Shown here: piece by piece, positions 20,448 to 31,779 of the stretch
Layout: every line of letters starts with the position of its first letter
How positions within the stretch are numbered: the stretch's first letter is position 1
Assembly: GCA_022059125.1 (NCBI GenBank)
Contig: JAEUWY010000012.1
Span: forward strand, 310,001 to 374,000
Direction of reading: 5' to 3'
Source of the DNA: Corynespora cassiicola
Taxonomy: Eukaryota; Ascomycota; Dothideomycetes; Pleosporales; Corynesporascaceae
Length of the DNA: 64,000 nt
The notes under the pieces: generated by a model
Seen by the model: the letters and a program-made list of their open reading frames with translations, nothing else
Databases searched by the model: none
What the model was told of the DNA's origin: nothing
Position numbers and translations under genes: made by a program

Positions 20448-20853
20448 AGACTGTTGACCTTTAAGCGATATTGAACTTCAAGTAGATTGCAATGAAGACT
20501 TGTAGTACCGGGCTACCAGCACTGTTGAGAAAATGTAGCACAGTGTTTGATTTAGAAAGGAAATGGAAAGGTGATGTCATATGACAGAAAGGAGGTATCC
20601 TAGGAATCAACCTGTGATTCAGATCCTGTACCTTCATCCTACAACACAAAAGTGTCGCACCGTATCTAAGCCAAGTAACAATGCTGAAACTCTTCATATG
20701 TACCATTATTCCATATGGCAAACAGCACGTTCTCCTTTTTTTTTGAATATGAGAGCAAAAAAAGACAAGGGCACAAGACGCAATTAGGCAGGAGCTATTT
20801 ATTAAAGGGCGCCACTTCGACTTGGGCAGTCCCCGGCACTAAGAAGTGACAAT
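20448..20853. other. Spacer between convergent genes
   Basis: AT-rich 3' flanks of the fRMsr gene and of the esterase gene. Nothing else seen. Confidence 0.5.
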
Positions 20854-22172
20854 TTACGTAGTATTCTTCTTACCATCCTTGCGAAGCCAATTAATTGCAT
20901 CTATCAACTCATCGTCACTCTTCACGGCAGTTTTCAAAGGGAACGCCATAAAGCCATGTGGCATGCCGGGATAGACACTGGTCTTGACAGGAACACTGTA
21001 GATTTCCGTCAGCCGTTACCTCTGACAAGCTAATCTGATGATATGAAAGATTCACTCACCCAGCTTTTTGAAGCTTTTCAGCGTATGCGAATCCATCATC
21101 GCGTAACGGATCAGCACCAGCTACCTGAATGTAGGTGGGTGGTAGTCCAGAGAAGTCTTTTGCCAAGAGCGGAGACATGCGAATATCCTCAGGTGGCGCA
21201 TCGTAATAATTGATGAGCATGCTGACGGAGGAGGTAGGTAGAAGAGGAGCATTTTCATTCTCCTTGTAGCTTGAAAAGTCAAGGTCTTCTGGTTGCGCGT
21301 TTGGATGGACAACCAAAGGGATTCTTAGAATTTGGCCACGTAGCTGAAATTTCCCAGTATCTCGTGCCCTTTGGGCAAGAACTGCTGACTTTGGAAATTT
21401 TAGTATCTTCTTTGTCCTATCAAAAAGAAATGAAAGTGGCACTTACAATATTTGCACCAGCGCTTAGACCCCCAATTATAATATCATCTTTCGATCCTCC
21501 TAGCGTCGCAATGTTCTCAAAAACCTATGTTGATCACTTAAAATGTTTTCTTTTATTCCAAGAATGAGTTGAAATACCCAAAGAACTCCCTCCCAGACAT
21601 CTTCTAGGCCAATGGGGAATGGATTTTCAGGTGCCCCGTGAGAAGGGTTAGCATATTACACCATTTCGGTAGAATTAGCGATAGAAAAGAATGTACCTAC
21701 TTGCGGTAATCAATACTAACCGTAATCACTCCGGCTGATTTGCACATGGTTCGGCAGACTTTGTCCTCGCTATCCAGGTCGCCTATGGTCCAACCTCCAC
21801 CATGTACACTATGACAAAATCGTATGAGCGACAGTTTATAAAAGATCGGAAGGAACCTCTCCTACTATATGACCACAGGTAAAAGCCCATCGCTATTCTC
21901 TGGGGTGTAGATGCGTGCTGTGTTGGTGAAGCCTTGGTATCCGGGAACCTTAACATCCTCAATGGTGAAGCCGACAGGAGGATTAGGATCATTTGGGAAT
22001 TTAAATGCACGAATTTTTTCCAGAGAACCTGAGATGGTGGGGATGGGGAACTTGTTCGTAAGCTGTGGGGTTTAGTGAGCTTTGCACCCGATATGCGCTA
22101 AACAAAACTCACATCGATCCATTCTGGACTGATCTCGGCGAGCTCAGCCTTAGAATTGACTGAAATCGACAT
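20854..22172 (-). CDS. Alpha/beta-hydrolase (HSL/Abhydrolase_3 esterase), one defective splice acceptor
   Basis: Seven exons on the minus strand: 22172-22113, 22062-21866, 21808-21701, 21635-21578, 21524-21447, 21388-21060 and 20995-20854. Joined they give 323 residues with no frame break. Family motifs are complete: oxyanion motif HGGGW near 88-92, DYRKAPENPFP, nucleophile Ser near 162 in GGLSAGAN, Asp near 259 in GADPLRDDG, and His near 289 in GMPHGF. The likely reaction is hydrolysis of a small carboxylic ester or lactone; no signal peptide, so probably cytosolic. Five introns have normal GT..AG ends. The third (21700-21636) has donor GTAGGT and a GCTAAC branch site but ends in GG, where AG is expected. 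If unspliced, the protein stops after residue 122, before the catalytic triad. The gene is divergent from the monooxygenase gene. Confidence 0.85.
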
Positions 22173-22945
22173 TTTCCAAGACTTGCACGGGCTTCAATAA
22201 AAATCAGGCGAACGGCAGTGGTGAAGTAGTATACGTTGGGCAACTATATATAGGACAGAGCGCACCAGCTGTTGATTAACGATCTGAAGCCTATGGCGGT
22301 TTTTCGGTGCTTCTCTCTGTCTAAGTAATCAGCAAAGCAACTGATTTCCTTCACATCTATCAAAGAATAATCAGACGTCTCGCATGAATTACGCAAAGGG
22401 ATAAGTCTCCATTTTATTCCTAGCGAACTGGGTATATGGATTGGAGTATCCCCACATCGTCGCATACAGCCAATCGGAAGACATAGACCGACTAGCAATA
22501 ATCCGAGTCAGAAAAAACTATGTCATTCATCCGGGAAAACCTGTACGTCCCAGCTCTTTGTTACACTGAGTCAATAATAAGACTTCTGTGCGAGTGGAAG
22601 ACTGAGTCAACTTCGAGTCAGCTGATTCATGAGGCCTGCGTAAGCAAGCAAGCGTTTTCTCTGCGTCGGATCCGGTTCATGTTCAATACCGGCAGCCACT
22701 TGCACAAGCCCGAAATGTCGCAGCAGATACCAGGTCAGAAAGCAATGTGTCAACGACGGAAAGTGAAGACCCGAATCAATGTCGAACTACACTATCCCTT
22801 TCTGTCAGAACGCAACGAGTTTTGTTTTTAATGTAGACCGTTTCGCCACGTTGAATAGCTTGCATCGCAAGATATTGTGACAGCCTTTGGTTGCGCAGCT
22901 CAAAACACATTTACGCATCTTGTTTCTATAATTACTACATCCAAA
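22173..22945. promoter_or_regulatory. Shared divergent promoter region esterase / monooxygenase
   Basis: 773 bp between two start codons on opposite strands. A TATATATAGG stretch at about 22244-22252 lies some 75 bp upstream of the esterase start and could be a TATA element. Co-regulation from here is an inference from layout. No gene supported inside. Confidence 0.55.
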
Positions 22946-25673
22946 ATGACTGTCATTTCTCCACCTGAGGAGCAACATGAATCACCCTTTTTCATTCCCG
23001 GTCTCAAGTTCTTCAAGGATGCAGAAGCCAACACCCGACCAGGAAATCTATTCACTGAGAAGCTCAATGCCGACTATCATAACGATTCAAAGGCTGGATA
23101 CCATATTCCGTTCGTCACTCTTGGTGAACCTGCCAATAGAAGGCTAAAGATCATCACGATCGGAGCGGGCTTGACAGGGGTCATGCTTGCATACAATATT
23201 GAGAAGCATTGTTCTAATGTTGAGCATATCATTTACGATAAGAATCCCACTATTGGTGGTACTTGGGTAATTCCAACCTTGTCAAAACACATTTCTATTC
23301 AATAGAATTTGTATCCTCTAGATTTGGGAGCTTGTGCTGATTTGACCAGTACCAAAATCGATACCCCAACGCTGCGTGCGACTCGCCAACTTGCACATAC
23401 CAACTTAACTTTGCTATCGATCCAGGTATGATAGCGAATTTCTTGACTTCCATATGGATGGATATTACCAGACCCCAAAGAGATTTTGACTTGTTGACAT
23501 GACGCTGTAGAATGGGAAAGTTTCCACTCAGGATCGGAATACCTCCGTGATTATATCCACCGGGTTGCCAAAAAGCTTGATCTCGAGAAGTATATGACCT
23601 TCAACTCTAAGGTCATTGAAGCTCGATTCGACGAGCGAAAGGGCATCTGGGAAATCATGGTTGAGCAAACGGCAAGTGACGGTACAAAGAGGATCTTCAA
23701 GGACGATTGTGATCTCCTTCTAGGTGCTATTGGTATCCTAGACCGCTGGGAGAACCCCAAAATCCCCGGGTTAGAGTCGTTCAAGGGCCGGGTGATTCAT
23801 ACAGCAGATCGGTCACAGTAAGCCCCCGGCCTCTTATAGATTCCTGCAATCAAGTCTCATGGCACGACTTAACTAAACAACAGATGGGACTCATATACCA
23901 AGGACCAGTGGGAGAATGAAGAAGTCGCCGTTCTGGGCTCAGGCGCAAGCGCGTACCAAGTTGTACCCGGCATGCAACCTTATGCCAAGAAAGTGCATAG
24001 CTTCGTACGCACTCCGGCATGGCTCTTCGCCTTTCCCGAGGAAGGCGAAGCTAGAAGCCATGATTATAAGTGTGAGTTAAAACTAACGTGCAATTCTTCC
24101 AGTTTCCTTTATCGGAACTGACCAGCCACTCTGGGGCAGATACCGAAGAAGAAAAGGCACTTTACAGGAGGGATCGCAGCGCAATGCTCAAACATGCAAA
24201 GGGCAATGATGACAACATAATGATTGTCAGTCTCACTGTAGAATCCAAATCATTATTTCGTAGGCTAATGGGCTGCAGCTATATCACATCCTGGTGAAGC
24301 ATAATCCTGCCTATTACAAGGCTCGAGAGGTAAGAATCGGATCCTGAACAAGATCCCTTTTCGCAACCCTCAAATCCCCTTCGCATACACACCAACCCCA
24401 ACGATATTACCACTGTAGATGTCTTCTCTAATCACAAAATTTACAGACAGTGACAAAGAGAACCCGTGAGTGGATAAAGGATGAGAAATTGCTTGGGCCA
24501 TTCATCCCCACCTGGAGCCCTGGTTGTCGTCGCATTACTCCAGGCGATCCATTCATGCTAGCGTAAGTAAAACCTATCAAAAATTAGCCACCGAATGTCA
24601 CCCTCTCTAATAGAACGCGTTACAGAATCCAAAAGCCGAATGTTCAGGTGCACTTTATGGGTGTCGCGCGCGTAGATGAGAATGGTGTCTTCGGCGACGA
24701 TGGCTCGTACACTCCGTGCGATACCATTGTGTGCGCGACTGGCTTTGGTAAGGGACACCGCCCCTTATCCAAAACAGCAATTCTAACTCCAACAATAGAC
24801 AACAGCTACCGGCCACCTTTTCCTTTGCTTGGCCTGGACAACTATGACCTTCGTGAGGCTTGGCACAGTATTCCAGCGAGTTATATGGGGGTAAGTGTTC
24901 CCATATGTATTTTTTTTACTAGAGGTCTTCAATATAGTTGCTAATGCCTGAGCAGGTCATGGCACCCAAAATCCCCAACTTCCTTAGTAAGAAAACGATA
25001 AACCTCTCGAGTTGAAGCTGTTTCTGATAGAACCGGCAGTGTACCTCGGGCCCAACACTCCCGTTGAAAACGGCAGCATTACAGGTGAGCTAGCTGCCTT
25101 GTTTCGATATATCCTATCACGCTAGCTTACAAAACGCGATAGGAATCCTTGAGGCGATCGTCAGCTATACCATCAAGGTTATCAAGAAGGTGCAGCACGA
25201 CAATATCCGATACTTTGTGCCTCGCCAGGATGTCACCGATGATTTCAACCGGCATGCGCAGTCTTGGTTTAAGGGCACCGTGTGGGAGGAAAATTGCAAT
25301 GCCTGGTGTAAGCCCCAACTCTATCACTTTCACCCTCTGGCTCCTCTGGATAGAGCCCCGTCAAATCAGTAATCTGACTATGCGGCAGACAAGAACAGAA
25401 AGACAGGCCGTGTGGATGCAATCTGGCCAGGGAGTGCCCTTCATTTCCGAGAAGCCATCGAAGATCCTCGGTGGGAGGATATGGAAATCAAGTATCATTC
25501 GGTAGGGAAGTCCCTCATCTTTGAGCTACTGCCGGCTTACCATTGATTCGCAGCGGAACGTCTTTCAGTACCTTGGTTACGGATATGCACCGGTTGATCT
25601 CAGCACTGCTCCGGATGCGGACCGTACCCCCTATCTCAAGCTTGAGAACCTCGACCCTCGCTTCTATGAATAG
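22946..25673 (+). CDS. Baeyer-Villiger-type flavin monooxygenase, 14 exons
   Basis: Exons: 22946-23266, 23350-23425, 23511-23817, 23884-24071, 24140-24225, 24264-24329, 24447-24562, 24626-24747, 24799-24890, 24956-24986, 25040-25084, 25143-25307, 25389-25501, 25554-25673. They join in frame to 615 residues. Motifs: FAD Rossmann loop GAGLTG at 73-78; GGTWYQNRYPNAACDSP; the BVMO-like fingerprint F-x-G-x(3)-H ending in Trp-Asp (FKGRVIHTADRSQWD, about 222-236); NADPH loop VLGSGASAY; and late CATGF. Such enzymes use NADPH and O2 to insert oxygen next to a ketone, giving an ester or lactone; many act in fungal secondary metabolism or ketone breakdown. There is no signal peptide. All 13 introns are GT..AG, 38-117 nt. 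The gene is intact, sits between a divergent esterase and a convergent bZIP factor; its substrate is unknown. Confidence 0.92.
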
Positions 25674-25933
25674 CCCCCGCAGAATTACGAATTTACATTC
25701 ACAGTATGCTCATTTTGAGGCATGATCATCTACTTTTGAAGAATGTCAAAGTATCGTTCAATTTCCTGTTCCTGGATTTTTTTGTAGACTCGAGAAGGAC
25801 ACAAATAGCCAAGTAATTTTTTTTCCATAGAATCCCATCAGAAACAAATGAATTTCTCTGGTCTGATTTTTTTCCCTTCATGTCTTTTAAACTGCTGGCG
25901 GCGCTTCTCAAACACATGTTTTTCATCTATGTC

Positions 25934-27392
25934 CTACAATAACCAGTTTCTGTCACCCTCCCCAAAGCCAAGAGCGGAACACTCCAATTCACCTCCTGCT
26001 AGCCTCTCGACATTATCTTTTTCGATGTCCTCTCGAATATCTGGATATTTCTCCAAGAATTCCGGCGTTACGCCCCAGTTATCCAGATCCAGGATAAACT
26101 CCCGAAAATGGGAGGAGAGGTAGAACTTACCTGTCGCAGAGTGATACACATAAGTATCTCTAAAATCAAAAGGCCATGCCACCTTGGTATTCGACATGGC
26201 TCCTCTCCAGAATTCATCCGCACAATAATCATGCTGGAAGAAGACCAACCGCTCTCGAACCCTAGGCCTGGATCTGCATTAGCCAAAATGGAGAAGCCAA
26301 GAGCGGCTATGGCACTCCTACCAATAGACAAAGTCAATGGCGATTGAATGTGGAAGACATTGTGATGGACTGTGTTTATCTCATTGTTAGGACGGTAAAC
26401 CAAACTTCTATTGGTTGGACGTACCCAGCCTGGAGCCAGCGCGGTAAATGCGATTGGTTCTTGCTATGATGAACCATCGCAATATATGCTACACTTAGTG
26501 ATGCTAGTCGTTGAATTGGCCCGCATTCCTTGGGAATTAACTCGTCATATACGCGGAGTTTATCGAGGATCGTGGAAACTGGCCTTGTTCTTCTTGAACT
26601 ATGCCATCCTTCCTTCATGGCGCGAATCAGGGCGTCCTCGATTTCATGCTCTTCCGTCGTAGGATCTAGACATAGAACTGAAACATCTTTCAGATTTTCG
26701 TTCAGTGCCCGCCATAAGCTCAAGGAGGAATCCAGAGATCCGGATGCATGCTTCATGCATTCACATGTTGGGGGAACAGGTTGAGGGAAAATGACGTCGT
26801 GGGTGCCGCCGGAGTTTCTGAACAAAGGGGGTGAAGTTGTTTGGAGCGAGCCTTCTGAAAACAAAAGTGTGTCATCCAAACTAGGCTGGACACTGTTGTA
26901 ACTTCCAGGTACGCTGCATTGACCAAGTGATTGGGACTCGGCATAATCCGGAAAGACTTGACTACATGCATCAATAGAGAGACTATCCGATGTAGTTTGG
27001 TGCGTCTCTGGCGGCTGATTCGACCTCGACACAGTCGGCTCGCATAAAGGCGGCGGAAAGTGAACCTTATCGGGTGTGGATGGAGACGGACGATTATCGC
27101 TTGATGAATTCCCATCGATATGTGTTTCGATGGTAGCCTGGAGAGATTTTAGGAGTTCCAAAAGGTTATCTCGTTCGCGTGTGACCTGCGTTAGGCGGTC
27201 CATAAGAGACTGAACACGCGCATCGGAGTTGGCCTGCTGAAAGCTGGCAACTGTTGCCTCGAGCTGAGCAATATGGCGCTTTGTACGCTCACGGGATAAA
27301 CGCTGTGCTTTGCGGTCAAGTTCTCGTTTCCGGTCTTTTGTGGTCTTTCCCGCCTTGGCAGGCTTGCCTGACATTTCGCCGGATTGGGTCAT
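25934..27392 (-). CDS. bZIP transcription factor with C-terminal DUF3425
   Basis: Joins 27392-26425, 26369-26322 and 26267-25934 (minus strand): 449 residues. The start is the ATG at 27392 (MTQSGEMSGK). A basic region (KDRKRELDRKAQRLSRERTK, residues about 18-37) leads into a leucine-zipper-like helix, and a second heptad-rich stretch (VQSLMDRLTQVTRERDNLLELL) follows. The middle is Ser/Pro-rich. After splicing the DUF3425 domain becomes visible: PSQCLPHSIAIDFVYWPRV, FFQHDYCADEFWRGAMSN, KVAWPFDFRDTYVY and NWGVTPEFLEKYPDI. The introns (55 and 54 nt; donors GTACGT and GTAGGA; the first with a CCTAAC branch) both split codons and the total frame closes exactly. Fungal bZIP-DUF3425 proteins are often near metabolic clusters; control of the adjacent monooxygenase and esterase is an inference from position. 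Confidence 0.9.
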
Positions 27393-28296
27393 TCTTGTAC
27401 TTCGTTGGATCTTATACCTCACACAACACTATCCGGAGCATACGTTGCTGGCCAGTGGCTGATAGAGGGATCGATAAGCGACGGGATCTGAGAGATACTA
27501 TCAGCAGTCTGAGAGCGGTGAGGACGGGCTCGGTCCGCCCGGCTGTGCATGCAGATCAATGTGGGGTCTTCGGCCCGTGCTGGTGGTCACGAGAAAGCAC
27601 CATAAGTTCGACCTCGGCTATGAACCGATTCAAATGTATAGTTTAGCAACCAGCTGGAGTAAATATTGAGGCTTATCTTTGTTGCCTGTATGTCTTGTTG
27701 CTTAGAATCACCAAGTTCTCATGTTTTGATAAGTTTGGGAGGAGTTGCTAGACCTAACTTGTAGAAACCTACCCAGGATTTGTCTCATGAAAAGATGTTA
27801 TCTCTGTATATTCTACTTTATTTAGCTAGTTGCAATACACCTAGTTTTTAGGTTCATAGAGTATCAAGAATCAAATTATAGCCGAAGTCTGAAGCTAATA
27901 AACGGCTAAGATACACCCAGCAGCATAGAGATACCGTAGTCAAGGAATCTACTGATAAGTTGCCTGTATGCTTGTTGCAGATTTGGGTGTCTAACGACCG
28001 GATTGGATGGCGTTCTGGAGTGCTGATGTTACATCGACGCAGCGAAAACCACTTATACTATCGCTTAGGCGTCTATGGTGTTGGGACTACGCTCGGAAAG
28101 GAGGCATCGCCTTATCCGAAAGAACGCCATGAGAATACAGAGCTGCGAGCCTTGGAGATTGAACGATGGCAAAGGTGAGGAATCGCACAATGAGTGGACT
28201 GTAGAGTATGTATCAATCAATCGAAGATAGACGTCACTCATGTTCTTATCAATATCCGGCTACATCCCAACTAAACACAAACCATCCCCCCACCCC
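27393..28296. other. AT-rich spacer, no gene supported
   Basis: Upstream region of the bZIP gene, then AT-rich DNA from about 27,640 to 27,960 with many stops in all frames. I see no gene and no clear transposon ends. Confidence 0.5.
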
Positions 28297-28666
28297 TCAA
28301 AGCCAGCAAAATATACTGCTCAACTTATCATTCCACGCATTACCCACGTTCGAGTTTTCCCCGCACGACATGAACATCTCCCGCATACAATCTTCGTGCT
28401 CGTAGAACCTGCAGCACCCACCCGCGACTTTGAAACTCGTCATCCAGTCATTGTTAAAGCCTTCCCAGTTGCCTCCCCGGCGTTCGCTGTAGCACGCGTT
28501 GACGGGCATATTGTTGATGATCTGTGTGGTAGAGGGTTAATGTGTGCATCCACCCAATCTTAAAGGTATAAGGGGGGATATGGAGAAGAAAGGGGGGGGG
28601 GGGGCTTAATAAGGGGAAAATAGAGGGGTTGTTGGGCGATACCCTTACCTTGCAGTTTCGGAAACC
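28297..28666 (-). CDS. Possible small cysteine-rich protein (3' exons only)
   Basis: A 75-codon terminal exon at 28521-28297 begins after a CACACAG acceptor and encodes a Cys-rich end: NACYSERRGGNWEGF, VAGGCCRFYEHEDCMREMF, SCGEN and IFCWL. Just upstream an 18-nt exon at 28666-28649 (GFRNCK) lies between a TTTTAACCAG acceptor and a GTAAGG donor and joins in phase 0. Together they hold seven or eight cysteines in about 80 residues, as in small secreted fungal proteins. I could not find a start codon with a signal peptide, so the 5' part is missing from this model and the gene may be a relic. No known family recognised. Confidence 0.35.
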
Positions 28667-31600
28667 CTGGTTAAAAGAACGCAGTTAGATTTCGTACAGC
28701 TTCAATCGGTGAGTGGCTGTTGAGACAAATCAATCGAGGATGACGAGTTGATCGATGCGCTGAAGTGTGCAACTGGTGATTTGAGATTTGAGAACAACGG
28801 GTGGTATCTATGTATTTTCCAGAAGAGCATTCCCGTCATTTGGATACTAATCGGCCAGCATACACCCTGAATCTGGCACATGAGAGTTAGCATCTGAGAT
28901 CTAACATGTAGGAGCGATTTGCAGGGTTTAGCATGCGGGGTCCAACGGTACGGGACAAAACGAAGCCCTCTATCCTGCCTCAATGGAATTTTGCATCGTG
29001 TTGTTAGTTCCTCGGCCTTAGCTTCTTGCCGCATGGGTGCATGGTCTGCAGTCTTGCATGCCAAGGGGCTCTTTTGGTGTTCTGGCCCATGCAGTGCTTT
29101 AGTCTATCACCGCAAATACTGAGCGATATAGCCCGTCATAGAGGCTTTACCGGTGGCTTTCGTACTGAAGGATAAAAATTGAATACATTAAAACTCGAAG
29201 GATCGCCTTTTGATATACTCAAATTCGGACTGTCCTTTGCCCTAACCTGTATCATTGGTCTCACGGATACACCTCTGTCAACTGAACCGAGGAACCTGAA
29301 CGAGGACTACGATCTCGTGATTCACTAGGTGTAGAACCCAGCCTTGACTACATCCAATCCCAAGTGTTCTTATCCATCTGAGAGATCTAGAAGCGCCTAT
29401 TTCTACTCTGGATGCACCTAGATTAGTTCAAGAGAGCACACTTGGCGGGGTTTGCCCCGGTATCAAGAGCCATATCGGGTATGGAAACGCCAACTATACT
29501 GGCCGCCAATTTTTTGTTGGCAGGGATAGTTTATCAGAGAAATCGCCCGTCACAATACCAGTTGGTTGTGAAGCGGGAGTCTGTCACTATGTGGTGTAAA
29601 TCCAGCACAAAACAAGCGCTGCCTAATTGATGGTATTCTTTGGACACTGTTAGTATTCAAATAGGAATTGGGATGCAAGAGCAACATGGATCGCGATCCG
29701 GACGGCCAAAGGAGTAACTCGACCAGAACCACGAGTGAATGAAGCGTGCAGATCACACGGGAAGAGGATCGTGGCAGCAAAAGGCGATGGCCGGGTAGTC
29801 CGTTGATGATGATTAGGGCTGGCTGCAACCCATGAACAAATCGAGATGACGGATGGGCATGAGCTGAAAAAGTTGGGCCTGGCCTGTCGAGAGAACAACT
29901 TCAGAAGCATGCGCATGTCACTCCGTGAGTCTCTGTATCGGCCAAGTTTAGTGTGCGGAATGGGTCATAGTACCCTTCGTAAGCTTTCGCCCAAGCAACG
30001 TCAGACCCGGAACGTCATGGCAGCTCCTCGGTATATTTTGACTTGCACCAGGGTCCATCATGAAGCTTACTTAGCCTGACGTCCAGTAGCCCTCTCGCCG
30101 TTGCCAAAATAACCCAGCTGTCGAGCCTCACTCTCTCGATTCGTCACCGATCCATCCCGCCGCACACGTCGAGCAAGGACTCTCTCTCCACAAGTTGCCA
30201 TGAACCACGCATTCGCATTGCGTGTCTTGGCCCTTGTTCCCACCTCCCTGGCTGGAGCCCTCGTCATGGCGCGTTGGCAGTTCCCCACATGGCGTTGGCA
30301 GCACCCTATCGATAAGGCAGCAAAAACCTTGAGAGTTGAAGCAGGAGCGCCGGCGGGTCGGCCGGTCTCAAGCCTCCTGCGAGTCCACTGACAATATCGG
30401 CGTGGGCGACGGGCATGTGGGTGTGGGTGGTGCCAAAATTGCTCGAGGGGCTTGGAGGTTGCGCGTCGTAAAGGGCTGAGTGTCGGGGAGCCGTGTGGAT
30501 GAACGTCGGATTTTGCTCGATTGATTCCCCAGTTTTCTGCTCAATCAGTTGGTAACAAGTCTCCCACCCGCATGACATCAGGGCCTGGGGGACGAAGGGA
30601 AGATATAACGGGCAGGCGTCGAGGCGATTACCAGGCTCCGGGGCTTCGTGATAGGCTGGGTAGGTTTTGGCCGCTTGTTCAAATCTCCTGAGTTCCCGGA
30701 ATGAAAAGCGCGTCCAGTGATCGTCGCAGCACATTAAGTGCTGAACGGAGGATCCGAAATCGAGGCCTGGTGTTTCGCCCCCTGCCGATCCAAACCGTCG
30801 CAGAAAGATTGCGCGCTACGCGCCCCAACCCTGTTCCGAACGCCTCGGAAGGCGTTGCTCATGCTCGGAAACCCAGGGCGAGTCGCGCGTGCGTGTCCAA
30901 AGACGAGGGTGCTGGAAGGGAACCGATGCCGGTGCGGCGCTTGTTTGCTTGCCTCAGGGCTCAACTCGTGCTAGAAGGTGGTCGAGCGTGGACGGTCATG
31001 CGGCCGTTGAAACCAAGAGGACACCAGATTGGCGCCTAAGGGATCGGGCCATGGGCGTCCTCAGCCATCTTTGAGCATCGGTCTGCATAGACGCGCGCCT
31101 GCAATGGTTCGACCTTGCTCATGGCGGGGGCCGTCGAGGGCTGCTCGAAAGGCAAAGAGGGCTTGAAATTGCAGCGAGGAGGTTTTCCTTGCGAGATAGC
31201 CAGTGCAGCATGGGGTGCCAGATTGGGCGGCCACAGGGCAAGAGATTTGGTCGGCGCTCCCTCGGATATGAGGGTGAGCCGCCATGCACAGCGGCCGGGC
31301 AGAGTGCGCAAAAGCCTGATAACGAAAATGAGGATGCAAAAGAGGCGTCGGCAAAGTCTTGGCCGGGGCTCTCGACGGCAATGCATACGAGATACTCGCA
31401 AACGACTACGAGGGAGCGCCCGTTGGTGAGCCGTTTTCGAGGAAGGAGCACGTCGTAGGCAAAGGCACTCGAGGAGAAATGCAAAAGGTCCTATTCGTGC
31501 TAGAATCATAATATGGCTTCCGTGTCTACCCGAAAACAAACAAACAGTCCAATGGGTTCGCCTCTCAATGCAGTCTTGCTGCTATGGTATCTGAAAAGTC

Positions 31601-31779
31601 CAAACCTGCAAGCGCCAGATCCGATGACGGCTATGCTGTCAAACGCCAATGTCCACGGTAACGCCTTACGGTATGCTGTGTTATATACCTGCCCAGGGAT
31701 AAGAATTTACAGTTGAATAGAAATGACAAAGACTGCGCCTGTCATGTCGGTGGTGAAGAATGGTCAAGGTGGGGGATCT
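28667..31779. other. 3.1-kb stretch without a supportable gene
   Basis: Mixed composition: AT-rich to about 29.7 kb, then nearer to core GC. Frames of 100-170 codons occur on both strands at 30.3-31.5 kb, but they overlap each other, carry no motif, and have no splice context joining them. A poly-G run lies at 28,594-28,605. I cannot exclude a non-coding RNA or an old repeat. Confidence 0.45.

Noticed and set aside
30306..31539. Several overlapping frames of 100-170 codons on both strands
   Set aside because: They overlap each other, start at non-ATG codons or lack context, have no motifs, and cannot be joined by normal introns.
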